From Fluviicola sp. (GTDB lineage Bacteria; Bacteroidota; Bacteroidia; Flavobacteriales_D; Crocinitomicaceae): DNA of 64,000 bases. Shown piece after piece: positions 43,632-53,131 of this stretch. The position numbers and the translations under genes are program-made. The DNA lies in contig JAIRJW010000012.1 of the NCBI GenBank assembly GCA_031260455.1, positions 62,001-126,000 on the forward strand. The letters are read 5' to 3'. Within the stretch, counting starts at the first letter, position 1; each line of letters begins with the position of its first letter. The notes under the pieces are model-generated. The model was not told the origin of the DNA and ran no database searches. It saw nothing but the letters and a program-made list of their open reading frames with translations.

Positions 43632-44324
43632 TTACTTAAATAACAAGCTTATCCTTTTTCCTTTTATCAGAAGGACAATTTCTCCTTTGGGAGCATGTTG
43701 TTGAAAATGTTTCAACACATCTTCCGCTCTTCCGCGGACGAACTGTTCGAATAGTTTGCTGATTTCACGCGCAACACAGATTTCTCTGTCCGGACCAAGG
43801 AAATTGACACACTCTTCCAGTGCTTTGATAATCCGGTGAGGCGATTCGTAAAGAACAACCGTGCGTTTTTCTTCCTTATAAGAAAGCCACTTGGTTTGAC
43901 GGCCTTTCTTGTGCGGTAAAAACCCTTCGTAAACAAAGCAGTCACAAGGAAATCCGCTGGCAACCAGTGCCGGAACAAAGGCTGTAGGACCCGGAAGACA
44001 GGAAACTTCCAAACCAGCTTCCACACAAGCTCTCACCAACAAAAATCCCGGATCGGAAATAGCTGGCGTGCCCGCATCCGAAACCAGAACGGTAATCTGG
44101 TTTTCCCGTACAGTTTGCACGGAGCGCTCCAATTGCTTGTGTTCGTTATGTGCGTGAAACGGGATAATCTGTTTTCCTGTAATTTCCAGGTGAGAGAGTA
44201 ATTTTTTCGTCACACGGGTATCTTCGGAATAGATTACTTCCGTTTCCTTCAGTAACCGGATCGCTCTTAAAGTAATATCTTCCAGATTCCCGACCGGAGT
44301 CGGAACGATAAACAATACACCCAT
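43632..44324 (-). CDS. rsmI: 16S rRNA (cytidine1402-2'-O)-methyltransferase
   Basis: 230 residues. It shows the tetrapyrrole-methylase fold of RsmI: LFIVPTPVGNLEDITLRAIRLL, SEDTRVTKKLLSHLEI, VLVSDAGTPAISDPGFLLVR, SCLPGPTAFVPALVASG, and RTVVLYESPHRIIKALEE with ICVAREISKLFEQFVRG. It 2'-O-methylates C1402 in the ribosomal decoding centre. It is the last gene of the minus-strand group M42-EEP-RDD-rsmI. Confidence 0.97.
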   Translation of the reverse strand: MGVLFIVPTPVGNLEDITLRAIRLLKETEVIYSEDTRVTKKLLSHLEITGKQIIPFHAHNEHKQLERSVQTVRENQITVLVSDAGTPAISDPGFLLVRACVEAGLEVSCLPGPTAFVPALVASGFPCDCFVYEGFLPHKKGRQTKWLSYKEEKRTVVLYESPHRIIKALEECVNFLGPDREICVAREISKLFEQFVRGRAEDVLKHFQQHAPKGEIVLLIKGKRISLLFK

Positions 44325-44337
44325 TCCCTTTTTTGAT

Positions 44338-45090
44338 TTAACGTGTTAACACCACATAGTCCTGCAGGACTGTTTTTAAAAACTCCATACGTTTCCGGGG
44401 AGTTTCGGCAAGTCCTATCAAACGAGCCGTTTCATTTGCCAGTTCGACCGCAAAATCCTTATTTGCCTGGTTCGGATAGCGCTGTACTCTCAGGATCGTA
44501 TTCTTGATTAGCAGCATGTCTTCATCGGAGAAACGGATCACGTTGGGATAAGTTGGTATGTGCGTATCCGAACTCTTGATTGATAAAACGTCTTTCAACC
44601 CATAAAGCTGTGTGTCTTTTACTTTGATAACTACTGTATCCGCCATGATATCTCCGATTCGCTGTCTCTTTTCTGTGGTTCCCGAAACGAGTAAGGCCAA
44701 AAATCCAAAACCGCCTACCCAGATATCCACAATCCGAAAGATCCAACGGGTAAAATACTCGCGCAATCCGGCTGTTTCACCATTGCTTTTCACCACACGG
44801 ATCCCCATGATAAGTTTTCCCAGCGACCGTCCGTTAGTTAAGTATTCAATAACCGGGGAATATAAAAGCCAAGGCAAACGAATGAAAAAAGCTGTCAGAA
44901 AGGAACCTCTGTTCATTCGGGAATTCCAATCAAGATTAAACAGGTTTTGATCTATAAGATAGCTTGCCAGAAGGAAATAAATGCACAGGAAAATCAGATC
45001 CAAAAACGCTGCAACTGCCCTATAAAACGGGCTTGCCAGTTCATAATCAATGGTAACGAATTGCGATGTTGTAAAAGAAATCGTTTTCAT
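44338..45090 (-). CDS. RDD family membrane protein
   Basis: 250 residues. An N-terminal RDD domain with three membrane helices (FYRAVAAFLDLIFLCIYFLL; LLYSPVIEYLTNGRSLGKLIMGIRVV; IFRIVDIWVGGFGFLALLVSG) is followed by a soluble C-terminal 90 residues of unknown role. RDD proteins are small membrane proteins, some linked to ion transport. It lies 48 bases from the EEP gene upstream and 13 bases from rsmI. Confidence 0.9.
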   Translation of the reverse strand: MKTISFTTSQFVTIDYELASPFYRAVAAFLDLIFLCIYFLLASYLIDQNLFNLDWNSRMNRGSFLTAFFIRLPWLLYSPVIEYLTNGRSLGKLIMGIRVVKSNGETAGLREYFTRWIFRIVDIWVGGFGFLALLVSGTTEKRQRIGDIMADTVVIKVKDTQLYGLKDVLSIKSSDTHIPTYPNVIRFSDEDMLLIKNTILRVQRYPNQANKDFAVELANETARLIGLAETPRKRMEFLKTVLQDYVVLTR

Positions 45091-45138
45091 ATAACTTCAG
45101 ACTTCCCCCGAAAATACGGATTAAAAGAACAAATGCTG

Positions 45139-46170
45139 CTATTTCAAAATTAAGCGGATCGGAAGGTGATCGGAATATCCTCCGTAGTAATTGCTTCCTC
45201 CGTAGGTTGCGGATGGTTTTTTTGTTCCGTCTTTCTGCGTGAACAGCAATTTCTCTTCGTACACGATAATTCCGTCATTCGGTTCCAGTCTGATCCCGTT
45301 CGATCCTTTATAAATTGCTCTTGAAATAATGAAATGATCCAGTACCCCCCATTGTCCTTTGAAGTTGTGAGTTCCTTTTCCTGCTTTATGATCGTCTGCA
45401 AACAAATCCAGCAAATCAGCGCTTTGATCTGTTACTTCTTTTGCCTTCAATATATCCTGAACGGACTTATTATCCGGGTGATCATTGAAATCTCCCATCA
45501 ACACGATATTTGCTTTCGGATCTGCTTTTAAAATAGCATCCACTTTCGACCGGACAACCAGTGCAGCCTGGATTCTCCTAATTTCGGATTCTTCCTCTCC
45601 ACCTCTCCTGGAAGGCCAGTGATTTACGAACAGATGAATGATTTTTCCACCCTGCAATTCACCCTTTATGTATAAAATATCACGCGTTTTAAAATCCGGA
45701 ATCGAATCAATGGCCACTGGCAGGTTTTCCATGGAGATTAATTTGAAACAATCCTGATCGTATAGTAACCCGCAGTCGATTCCACGTGCATCCGGGGAAT
45801 CTTTGTGTGCAATCCCGTAGTTGGTTTTCGCCAGTCTTCCGTGATTTTTCAAATCGTTCAGAACGCCTTCATTTTCGATTTCAACCAATCCGATAATAAT
45901 TGGGTTTTTTGTCAGGTTCAAGGTAATTGCTTCCACCAGATGATCCAGCTTTACATAATATCTTTCCGATGTCCATTTCAGTTTTCCGGCTGGAAGAAAT
46001 TCTTCATCGATCACATTCGGATCATCAATTGTGTCAAACAGGTTTTCTACATTATAAGAAACGATTGCCCGTTTGTGGAAAGGCTTCAGTGAAACTTTAG
46101 ATTCTTTCTGTGCATATACTCCTACCGAGGAGATGAACAATGCCAGTGAGAAAAAAATAATCTTTTTCAT
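45139..46170 (-). CDS. Exported endonuclease/exonuclease/phosphatase family protein
   Basis: 343 residues from ATG 46170 with a signal peptide (MKKIIFFSLALFISSVGVYAQ). EEP-domain motifs are VSYNVENLFDTIDDP, GLVEIENEGVL, LFVNHWPSRRGG, IVLMGDFNDHPDN and the C-terminal GGYSDHLPIRLIL with the catalytic Asp-His. It is a metal-dependent phosphodiesterase of the periplasm or outside; an extracellular nuclease is likely. It follows the M42 peptidase gene by 19 bases. Confidence 0.92.
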   Translation of the reverse strand: MKKIIFFSLALFISSVGVYAQKESKVSLKPFHKRAIVSYNVENLFDTIDDPNVIDEEFLPAGKLKWTSERYYVKLDHLVEAITLNLTKNPIIIGLVEIENEGVLNDLKNHGRLAKTNYGIAHKDSPDARGIDCGLLYDQDCFKLISMENLPVAIDSIPDFKTRDILYIKGELQGGKIIHLFVNHWPSRRGGEEESEIRRIQAALVVRSKVDAILKADPKANIVLMGDFNDHPDNKSVQDILKAKEVTDQSADLLDLFADDHKAGKGTHNFKGQWGVLDHFIISRAIYKGSNGIRLEPNDGIIVYEEKLLFTQKDGTKKPSATYGGSNYYGGYSDHLPIRLILK

Positions 46171-46189
46171 GGAAATTTTATCTACGTGT

Positions 46190-47269
46190 TTAATATAAGT
46201 ATGCTGATTTAAACTGATCCAGCTCAAGCAAACATGAGGCCAATAAATCAATGCTCGCCCGGATATCGTCTTTATGCGCCATTTCAATGACTTGATGCAG
46301 GTGCCTTGTCGGGATGGAAACTGCCCCGGCGATAGATCCACCTGGCGACATGCGTTGAATTCCCGCTGTGTCGGTTCCTCCGGCTGTGAGAATTTCCGGT
46401 TGCCATTTGATGTTATTGCGCCCGGCTACTTCTTTCATGTAACGAACCATGCGTGGATCACAAATGGTTGAAGCATCCATGATTTTGATGGCTGTTCCTT
46501 CTCCCAGTTTTGTAATTTGTTCATGAGCCGCCGCACCCGGCAGGTCAAAAGCGATTGTTGTGTCCAAACCGAATCCGAAGAAAGGTTTGATATTCAAACT
46601 TGCGGCATTTGCTCCGCGGATTCCTACTTCTTCCTGAACGGTGAAAACCATGTACACGTCATGCGGCAATTCTTTTCCTTTCAGCAATTTCAGGACTTCA
46701 ATAGCAATAAAGACCGCCAGACGGTTATCCAGCGATTTGCAATTGAAGCAATCACCCATTTCGATGAATTCTCTTTCGCGCGTGATGGCATTACCGATCG
46801 AAACCAGTTCTCTCACTTTTTCCGCAGGCAATCCGGTATCTACAAAATAATCGGAAAGTTTCGCTACTTTGTTTCGTTCGTCAGGTGTCATCACATGGAT
46901 TGGCTTAGAGGCCATTACCCCGATCACATCTTTTTTTCCGTGAATGATGACCCTTTGAGCAGTTAAGGTTTTCGGATCAAAACCACCCAAAGTTGTGAAA
47001 CGAATAAATCCTCTGTCATCAATATGCGTCACCATAAATCCGATTTCATCCATGTGTGCACCAACCATCACAGACTGGTTTGATTTCCCTTTGCGAATAG
47101 CGTACACATTCCCCATGTTGTCAACCATAATTTCATCGCAAAGCGTTTCAATTTCACGCAGCACAACTTTTCTTACGCGGTCTTCATGCCCCGGAGCGCC
47201 CGGTGTTTTGCATATTTCTGCCAGGAGTTTTTTGTTCATTTCTTTTGAGCTTGTTAAACCTTTTTTCAT
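46190..47269 (-). CDS. M42 family metallopeptidase (glutamyl aminopeptidase/endoglucanase-type)
   Basis: 359 residues from ATG 47269; ATG 47239 (MNKKLLAEICKTPGAPGHE) is equally possible and nearer the family's usual start. Metal ligands are visible in VGAHMDEIGFMV, KSLDNRLAVF, FTVQEEVGIRGA, GLDTTIAFD and PTRHLHQVIEM. It is a tetrahedral-type aminopeptidase of the cytoplasm. A TATTTTTG box lies on the minus strand at 47302-47309. Confidence 0.95.
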   Translation of the reverse strand: MKKGLTSSKEMNKKLLAEICKTPGAPGHEDRVRKVVLREIETLCDEIMVDNMGNVYAIRKGKSNQSVMVGAHMDEIGFMVTHIDDRGFIRFTTLGGFDPKTLTAQRVIIHGKKDVIGVMASKPIHVMTPDERNKVAKLSDYFVDTGLPAEKVRELVSIGNAITREREFIEMGDCFNCKSLDNRLAVFIAIEVLKLLKGKELPHDVYMVFTVQEEVGIRGANAASLNIKPFFGFGLDTTIAFDLPGAAAHEQITKLGEGTAIKIMDASTICDPRMVRYMKEVAGRNNIKWQPEILTAGGTDTAGIQRMSPGGSIAGAVSIPTRHLHQVIEMAHKDDIRASIDLLASCLLELDQFKSAYLY

Positions 47270-47652
47270 ATTGGAAAGCTGTGCTTTCTCTATATCTGCT
47301 TCAAAAATAACAGAATTCCAGGTGCCGGTAACTATTCTCCAATTTAAAGAATTTGGAAATCCCCGTTAAATTTTCATTTGCTTGTATTTTAACAGTATTC
47401 TGTAGCTTTTTAACTAAATATTATGCACGCTTGGTAATTCGATCCTATTAAATAAACAGTCATAGATATCATTTAAAAAACCATTTGGAACTTCATTTTT
47501 AATTCTACCCTTGCCAAAGTACTCAAAGGGATCGTTTACACAGTTCTGTACACTTTACCTGCTTTTTAGAAAATCGGGATTGCTAATTAATAAAATCACT
47601 AAATTTGCCCCATTAATCTGATTCTAGATAATAGAATCATAAAATATAAATT
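47270..47652. other. Divergent intergenic region, M42 peptidase / T9SS protein
   Basis: 383 bases, A/T-rich, with TAnnTTTG boxes at 47302-47309 (minus) and 47600-47607 (plus). No gene or RNA was recognised. Confidence 0.6.
47600..47607 (+). promoter_or_regulatory. TAAATTTG -7 box, T9SS protein gene
   Basis: TAnnTTTG box 45 bases before the ATG at 47653. Confidence 0.5.
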
Positions 47653-49839
47653 ATGAAGAGAATTTTACTTGGTTTATCCTTGTTAATATCCACCTCTTAT
47701 GTCAACTCACAGACCCAGATTGGGAACAGTGATTTTGAGCTGTGGGAAACATCTACACAGGAAACCAACGAACCGATTAACTGGAATGCTTTTATGACTG
47801 CGGATGGGTCTGCTGCCAGCCTGGGAAAAGGCAAAAATTTAGATCGTTCTACTATAGTAAGACCAGGGTCAACCGGAACATACTCCGCTAGGATCTGGAC
47901 TCGTAATGTTATTTTTGCTAAAGCAAATGGCAATATGACACTAGGCAGAGTTCACATGGGAAGTACAAGTGCTTCCAATATAGAAAATTACAATTATTCG
48001 GATACACCAAATGCTGATTTCTCTGAAGCCTTCACAGATACTCCTGATTCGATAGTTGTATGGGTAAGATACACCCTGGGAGGCTCCACTCAGGAAAATG
48101 CAAGAGTAAGTGTTGTGATTCATAAGGACATCTCATTTAGAGATGCAAAAGATTTCAATCCTACTTATAATAACGTGGACAAAGTGATTGCACAGGCACA
48201 AACATCAGCTATTTCACCCAATGGGGGGGCCTGGCAACGCCTTTCAATTCCATTTGTTTATACCGGACAACCAACTTCTGAAACGGCTTATATTTTAGCA
48301 ACTTTCACGTCTTGTAAAACACCAAGTGGTGGAAATGTAAATGATGAGCTACTAGTAGATGACATCGAATTGATTTATGTCCCTAAAGCGTCCTTTACGG
48401 CTTCCGTATCCAGTGTTTGTGCGGGAAGTTCACTAAATTTCACCAATACTTCGACAAACTACCCGACTTCTTATTCCTGGAATTTCGGTGACGGGACAGC
48501 AAATTCCACACAGGAAAATCCTTCCCACACTTTTGCAACTGCGGGAACTTATAATGTTACATTAACCGTGACTAACCAGTGGGGATCAACAACATCTACT
48601 ACAACAGCTATTACAGTAAATGCTCTTCCTAATGCATCTTTGAGTTATACACAGTCTGCTTACTGCCCGGCTGATGCAAATCCTGCTCCTGCAGTTACAA
48701 ATGCGGGAACTTTTACATCAACAACCGGTTTGTCTATCAATGCCACAACCGGTCAGATCGATTTATCTGCAAGTACTCCGGGAACGTATACTGTAACCAA
48801 CACTTATACGGGAATTTGTGTAAATACCGGAACAACAACCATTACAATTAATCCTCCGGCAAACTCTACATTCTCTTATCCTTCCAATACTATTTGTTCT
48901 ACAGATGATAATCAAACTCCAACCATTGCTGATGCAGGGACATTTTCTTCCACACCAGCAGGATTGGTTTTTGTTAGTACAACTACAGGAGAGATCGATG
49001 TTGCAGGAAGTGCAGAAGGAACTTATACGATTACTTACACGGCTTCCGGATCAAGTATATGTCCTACTTCACCATCTGCGTCAAATTCAAATATTACAAT
49101 CACTTCAAATCCTGACGCAAGCTTTACCTATTCTGCCGAAGCTTACTGTTCGGACGCAACAAATCCTGCACCGATTTTCGGTACAGGGGCGAATGGTGGA
49201 GCATTTTCTGCTTCTCCAAGTGGTTTGAGTATTAATTCTAACTCAGGAATTATTGATTTATCCGCTTCCACTCCAGGAACATATATTGTTACAAACAATA
49301 TTGCTGCAGCAGGATCTTGTCCTGAGGCTTTTGAAACATTTACAGTGGAAGTAAAAGCATTGCCAAACGTAACACTGGGTACATTCACGGATGTATGTGT
49401 TTACAACAATTCATTCACACTTACCGGTGGTGCTCCAACAGGAGGAATATATTCCGGAACAGGCATTAATGCAGGTTCTTTTGACCCGACTGACGCGGGA
49501 TTGGGAACAAAAACGATCACTTATTCCTATACGGATACAAATGGCTGTTCAAATACTGCTACCAATACCATTTTGGTTGATGAATGTCTGGGATTAGAAA
49601 ATAATACACTTTCTGCTGTTTCCGTTTATCCGAATCCTACCGATGGTAAACTGATCATTTCGAACGTTGCTCAGGAAACTTCTTTTAAAGTCATTTCAAC
49701 TTCCGGACAGGTGGTTTTGGCGGGAATCATTTCAAATACAGCAAATACAATTGATTTGTCTGCTGTTGAGAATGGTGTTTACATGCTTCAATTAACTCAG
49801 GAACAAGCAATTCAAACAATTCGTATCGTTAAGAAATAA
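47653..49839 (+). CDS. PKD-domain protein with type IX secretion sorting domain
   Basis: 728 residues. The signal peptide MKRILLGLSLLISTSYVNS is followed by an N-terminal carbohydrate-binding-like region (20-240) and a PKD domain (about 245-330, YSWNFGDGTANSTQENPSHTFATAGTYNVTLTV). Three tandem beta repeats of 80-90 residues come next, each with '..CSTDDNQTPTI' and 'TGQIDLSASTPGTYTVTNTY'-like parts. Last is a type A C-terminal sorting domain (VYPNPTDGKLIISN to IQTIRIVKK). It would be exported by Sec, cross the outer membrane by T9SS and be anchored or released at the surface. Adhesin or polymer binding is inference. Confidence 0.9.
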   Translation: MKRILLGLSLLISTSYVNSQTQIGNSDFELWETSTQETNEPINWNAFMTADGSAASLGKGKNLDRSTIVRPGSTGTYSARIWTRNVIFAKANGNMTLGRVHMGSTSASNIENYNYSDTPNADFSEAFTDTPDSIVVWVRYTLGGSTQENARVSVVIHKDISFRDAKDFNPTYNNVDKVIAQAQTSAISPNGGAWQRLSIPFVYTGQPTSETAYILATFTSCKTPSGGNVNDELLVDDIELIYVPKASFTASVSSVCAGSSLNFTNTSTNYPTSYSWNFGDGTANSTQENPSHTFATAGTYNVTLTVTNQWGSTTSTTTAITVNALPNASLSYTQSAYCPADANPAPAVTNAGTFTSTTGLSINATTGQIDLSASTPGTYTVTNTYTGICVNTGTTTITINPPANSTFSYPSNTICSTDDNQTPTIADAGTFSSTPAGLVFVSTTTGEIDVAGSAEGTYTITYTASGSSICPTSPSASNSNITITSNPDASFTYSAEAYCSDATNPAPIFGTGANGGAFSASPSGLSINSNSGIIDLSASTPGTYIVTNNIAAAGSCPEAFETFTVEVKALPNVTLGTFTDVCVYNNSFTLTGGAPTGGIYSGTGINAGSFDPTDAGLGTKTITYSYTDTNGCSNTATNTILVDECLGLENNTLSAVSVYPNPTDGKLIISNVAQETSFKVISTSGQVVLAGIISNTANTIDLSAVENGVYMLQLTQEQAIQTIRIVKK

Positions 49840-49847
49840 TAATTTCA

Positions 49848-49855
49848 TACCTTTG
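49848..49855 (+). promoter_or_regulatory. TACCTTTG -7 box upstream of the TonB receptor gene
   Basis: TAnnTTTG box directly after the stop of the T9SS gene. The start point it predicts (about 49860) coincides with the base of the hairpin at 49862. Confidence 0.45.
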
Positions 49856-49861
49856 CCGTGC

Positions 49862-49898
49862 AACCACCATTCTTTCTTAGAGTGGTGGTTCGCTTTTT
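49862..49898 (+). terminator. Hairpin with T-run between T9SS and TonB genes
   Basis: AACCACCA at 49862-49869 pairs with TGGTGGTT at 49883-49890; CGCTTTTT follows. It looks like a rho-independent terminator for the upstream gene, 23 bases after its stop. It lies downstream of the receptor gene's -7 box, so it may also form at the 5' end of that mRNA. Confidence 0.65.
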
Positions 49899-49909
49899 AA
49901 ACTGAATTT

Positions 49910-52318
49910 ATGAAATACTTGCTATCCATCTTATTACTTGCAACTTCTTCTTTTGTTTTTGCACAAACCGGTAGAATCACCGGAAAAGTTCGCGATTTAC
50001 AGGGAGAAGCGATTGTCGGAGCATCTGTGTTTGTAAAGACTAGTCAATTATATGGGGCGAATTCAGATGAGAACGGTCAATTCTCGCTGGAGCTTCCGGT
50101 TGGGATCTACAACCTGATCTGCAGAATGGACGGAATGAATACCGATACCATTCAGATCAATGTGACAGAAAACGGGTTGATCGAACTGGATATTCCGATG
50201 GAAGAGATTTCAACAGTATTGGATGTGGTAGAAATCAAGGTGGGAAAATTTGATAAACCACTGGAGGATCAAACCGTTTCAATGGAAGTATTGAAGCCCC
50301 GTTTGATCGAAAGCAAAAACACGCGTAGTATTGAAACTGTTTTGGATCAAACACCAGGACTGAATATTCTGGATGGTGAACCCCAAATACGCGGCGGAAG
50401 TGGATTTACCTTCGGAGTTGGTTCGAAAGTAGCTGTCATGGTTGATGACATGCCTATGCTTTCCGGAGATGCGGGAAAGCCTGAATGGGGATTCATCCCG
50501 GTAGAAAATATCAGCCAGGTAGAAGTAATTAAAGGAGCCGCTTCTGTTTTGTCAGGAAGTTCCGCATTATCCGGCTCCATAAATATCCGCACAGCTTATC
50601 CAACTGCCACACCGCTTACCAAAGTCATTTTATACAGTGGTTTATACAGTACTCCTTCACAAGAAGGGGCTAAATGGTATGACGACACTCCATTAATCAC
50701 CGGAGCTACTTTTTTACATTCCCGAAAGTACAAGCAATGGGATCTGGTTTTAGGGGGCAATTTTAATTATGATCATGGTTACATTGGCCCTCCGGTTGTT
50801 GATCCCGGAGTTTTGGCAGACACGATTACCAATTTTACCAACAAACAGATGGTAAGCAAACGTGCCCGTCTGAATTTCAATTTATCGCGCAGAGACAAGA
50901 AAATCAAAGGGCTTCAATATGGGATCAATGGGAATTTTATGTTGCAGGAAACCAATATGCCACTGGCCTGGTTAAATGATAGCAGTGGTCTTTACAGAGC
51001 TTACCCGGGAGCCATTTTTCTACAAAAACAGTTGATTTTTAATATCGATCCCTACATTACTTATTCCAGCAAGCATGGTGCAAAACACAGTTTGAGAACG
51101 CGGGTCCTCAGAACCGTTAATGATATGTCTGCCAATCAAAGCAATCAGGCAACTGTGCTTTATGGCGATTATCAATTCCGAAACACATTTAAACAAATCA
51201 TTTCTGTCGATTTCGTTGGTGGAATCACCGCCCAGCACACCTATTCTTATGCAAATATTTATGCCGGATCCGGAAGGCCAGTGAACCAATTGCTAAATCT
51301 TTCCGCTTATGCCCAGGCTGAAAAAAAATTCTGGAAACGATTAACTATTTCAGTTGGGGGGCGCCTGGAATATTTTCAATTAAATGATACGGTTACAGCT
51401 TTAAAACCTATTTTCAGGGCGGGATCCAGCTTCAAAATCCACAAAGCCACATTTTTAAGAGCTTCCTACGGGCAAGGGTACCGTTTTCCAACCATTACAG
51501 AACGTTTTATCAAAACAGGTGTAGGAAACTTCGGTGTATTCCCTAATCCGGAACTGAAGCCTGAAACAAGCTGGAATGCTGAGTTTGGTATCAAACAAGG
51601 ATTTAAACTCGGACCCGTAATGAGCTTTCTGGATATTGCAGGCTTCTGGCAGGAATACCAAAACACCATTGAATACATGTTTGGAATATGGCATAGTTTT
51701 ACCTCCGTTGAGGATATGTCAACAGGTGCCGGATTCAAATTTTTAAATACAGGAAACTCCCGTGTAAGGGGTATTGACGCATCTTTGGCAGGAACAGTTG
51801 CTATTGGTAAAAAAAGTGATTTAACTTTTCTATGCGGATATACCTACATTCTGCCGCAAACATTAAATCCTGATTATCTTTATGCAACGGATTCTCTGGA
51901 CCGCAAATTCACCTACAATACTACCTCTCTGAATCCCGGTTCAAAAATTTTAAAATATCGTTTCTTACATAACTTAAAAATTGACATGGAATACACTGCT
52001 CTAAAAAAGCTGTCCATCGGCTTCAGTGCGAAGTATTATTCCAAAATTGTCAACATGGATGCCATCATCAAAGATTTTGAAGATTTAACAAATATGATTG
52101 ATATACTTCAAAATTTACGATATATGGACTATTACTACTCCCACCATCACGGAAACTGGATTTTTGATGCACGCATTTCTTATTTGCTGAAAGACAAACA
52201 CCGTTTTGCATTGATCGGCAGTAATATTCTGAACACAACGTATTCCCTGAGACCATTGAAAATCGAGCCTCCGAGAACCGTTATGCTGCAATACACCCTG
52301 AAATTAGGCGGGGATTAA
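49910..52318 (+). CDS. TonB-dependent outer-membrane receptor
   Basis: 802 residues. The signal peptide MKYLLSILLLATSSFVFAQ precedes a carboxypeptidase-regulatory-like domain (about 22-100, GRITGKVRDLQGEAIVGASVFVKTS), a plug (about 115-225, SIETVLDQTPGLNI and the IEVIKG-like VEVIKGAASVLSGSSALSGSINI) and a barrel ending in RTVMLQYTLKL. It is shorter than SusC/RagA proteins and no SusD partner follows. The substrate is unknown; the SCO gene downstream makes a metal complex conceivable, which is inference. Confidence 0.94.
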   Translation: MKYLLSILLLATSSFVFAQTGRITGKVRDLQGEAIVGASVFVKTSQLYGANSDENGQFSLELPVGIYNLICRMDGMNTDTIQINVTENGLIELDIPMEEISTVLDVVEIKVGKFDKPLEDQTVSMEVLKPRLIESKNTRSIETVLDQTPGLNILDGEPQIRGGSGFTFGVGSKVAVMVDDMPMLSGDAGKPEWGFIPVENISQVEVIKGAASVLSGSSALSGSINIRTAYPTATPLTKVILYSGLYSTPSQEGAKWYDDTPLITGATFLHSRKYKQWDLVLGGNFNYDHGYIGPPVVDPGVLADTITNFTNKQMVSKRARLNFNLSRRDKKIKGLQYGINGNFMLQETNMPLAWLNDSSGLYRAYPGAIFLQKQLIFNIDPYITYSSKHGAKHSLRTRVLRTVNDMSANQSNQATVLYGDYQFRNTFKQIISVDFVGGITAQHTYSYANIYAGSGRPVNQLLNLSAYAQAEKKFWKRLTISVGGRLEYFQLNDTVTALKPIFRAGSSFKIHKATFLRASYGQGYRFPTITERFIKTGVGNFGVFPNPELKPETSWNAEFGIKQGFKLGPVMSFLDIAGFWQEYQNTIEYMFGIWHSFTSVEDMSTGAGFKFLNTGNSRVRGIDASLAGTVAIGKKSDLTFLCGYTYILPQTLNPDYLYATDSLDRKFTYNTTSLNPGSKILKYRFLHNLKIDMEYTALKKLSIGFSAKYYSKIVNMDAIIKDFEDLTNMIDILQNLRYMDYYYSHHHGNWIFDARISYLLKDKHRFALIGSNILNTTYSLRPLKIEPPRTVMLQYTLKLGGD

Positions 52319-52342
52319 TGTTTATCGAAGCAATTTAGGATG

Positions 52343-52350
52343 TAATTTTG
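52343..52350 (+). promoter_or_regulatory. TAATTTTG -7 box, SCO gene
   Basis: TAnnTTTG box 11 bases before the ATG at 52362. A TTTA 18 bases upstream is a weak -33 match. Confidence 0.5.
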
Positions 52351-52361
52351 TAAAAAACAGT

Positions 52362-53021
52362 ATGCGTGTCCTAATTGTCGGTTTGATTTTTGTTGTCGGG
52401 GTTGGAGTTTCCTATTTCATCACAAAACCAAAAGATGAACCTTTGAAGGTCTATAATCCCATTGATGTAGAATCTGAAATGGTGGAGGAAGATCTGGCTC
52501 GAAAAGGTTTCGGACATACTATCCAAGAATTTTCATTTACCGATCAAGACGGAAAACCATATGGATCCAAAGATCTGAAAGGGAAAGTATACGTTGCGGA
52601 GTACTTCTTTACAACCTGCGGAACCATTTGTCCAAGAATGAATGCGGAAATGCAGCGCATCCAGGCAGTTTATAAGGGAGAGAGTCGATTCAAAATCGTG
52701 AGTTTCACCGTTGATCCCGAGACAGACTCTGTTGCTCAAATGAAGTTGTATGCCGAAGGACATGGAGCAGACCCAAAGCAGTGGCATTTTCTGACCGGAG
52801 AAAAAACAGACCTGTACAAACTGGCCAGACGCAGCTTCTTTGTCTTAAAACCTGCCGAAGCAGCTAACCAGGGAGATGTCGGTTCCGATTTCATTCACAC
52901 GAATTACTTTGTCCTGGTAGATCCTCAAAAACGCATCCGCGGATATTACGACGGAACTGACCCCAAAGAAGTGGATAAATTGATTGGTGATATCCGGAAA
53001 TTATTGAATGGGGCAGACTAA
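52362..53021 (+). CDS. SCO family copper chaperone
   Basis: 219 residues anchored by one N-terminal helix (MRVLIVGLIFVVGVGVSYFI). Thioredoxin-like domain with the copper-binding CxxxC in FFTTCGTICPRMN and the distal His in SDFIHTNYFVLVD. SCO proteins deliver copper to the CuA site of cytochrome oxidase or act as periplasmic thiol reductases. No oxidase genes are in the window. Confidence 0.95.
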   Translation: MRVLIVGLIFVVGVGVSYFITKPKDEPLKVYNPIDVESEMVEEDLARKGFGHTIQEFSFTDQDGKPYGSKDLKGKVYVAEYFFTTCGTICPRMNAEMQRIQAVYKGESRFKIVSFTVDPETDSVAQMKLYAEGHGADPKQWHFLTGEKTDLYKLARRSFFVLKPAEAANQGDVGSDFIHTNYFVLVDPQKRIRGYYDGTDPKEVDKLIGDIRKLLNGAD

Positions 53022-53131
53022 AATTCTTTTTACCCAAATATCAGTTAACTGACCTGTTACAAATTTTCGAAACTACTATACATTAAGCGAATTCTGCTTA
53101 TTTTCGAGCACGTATATCGAAAAAGCAATCC

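Noticed and set aside
43557..43643. 28-codon frame (MKYGEYKALKQ...) and a 79-codon minus-strand frame between the stress protein and rsmI
   Set aside because: Too short or low in protein character, overlapping the rsmI end; no family recognised.
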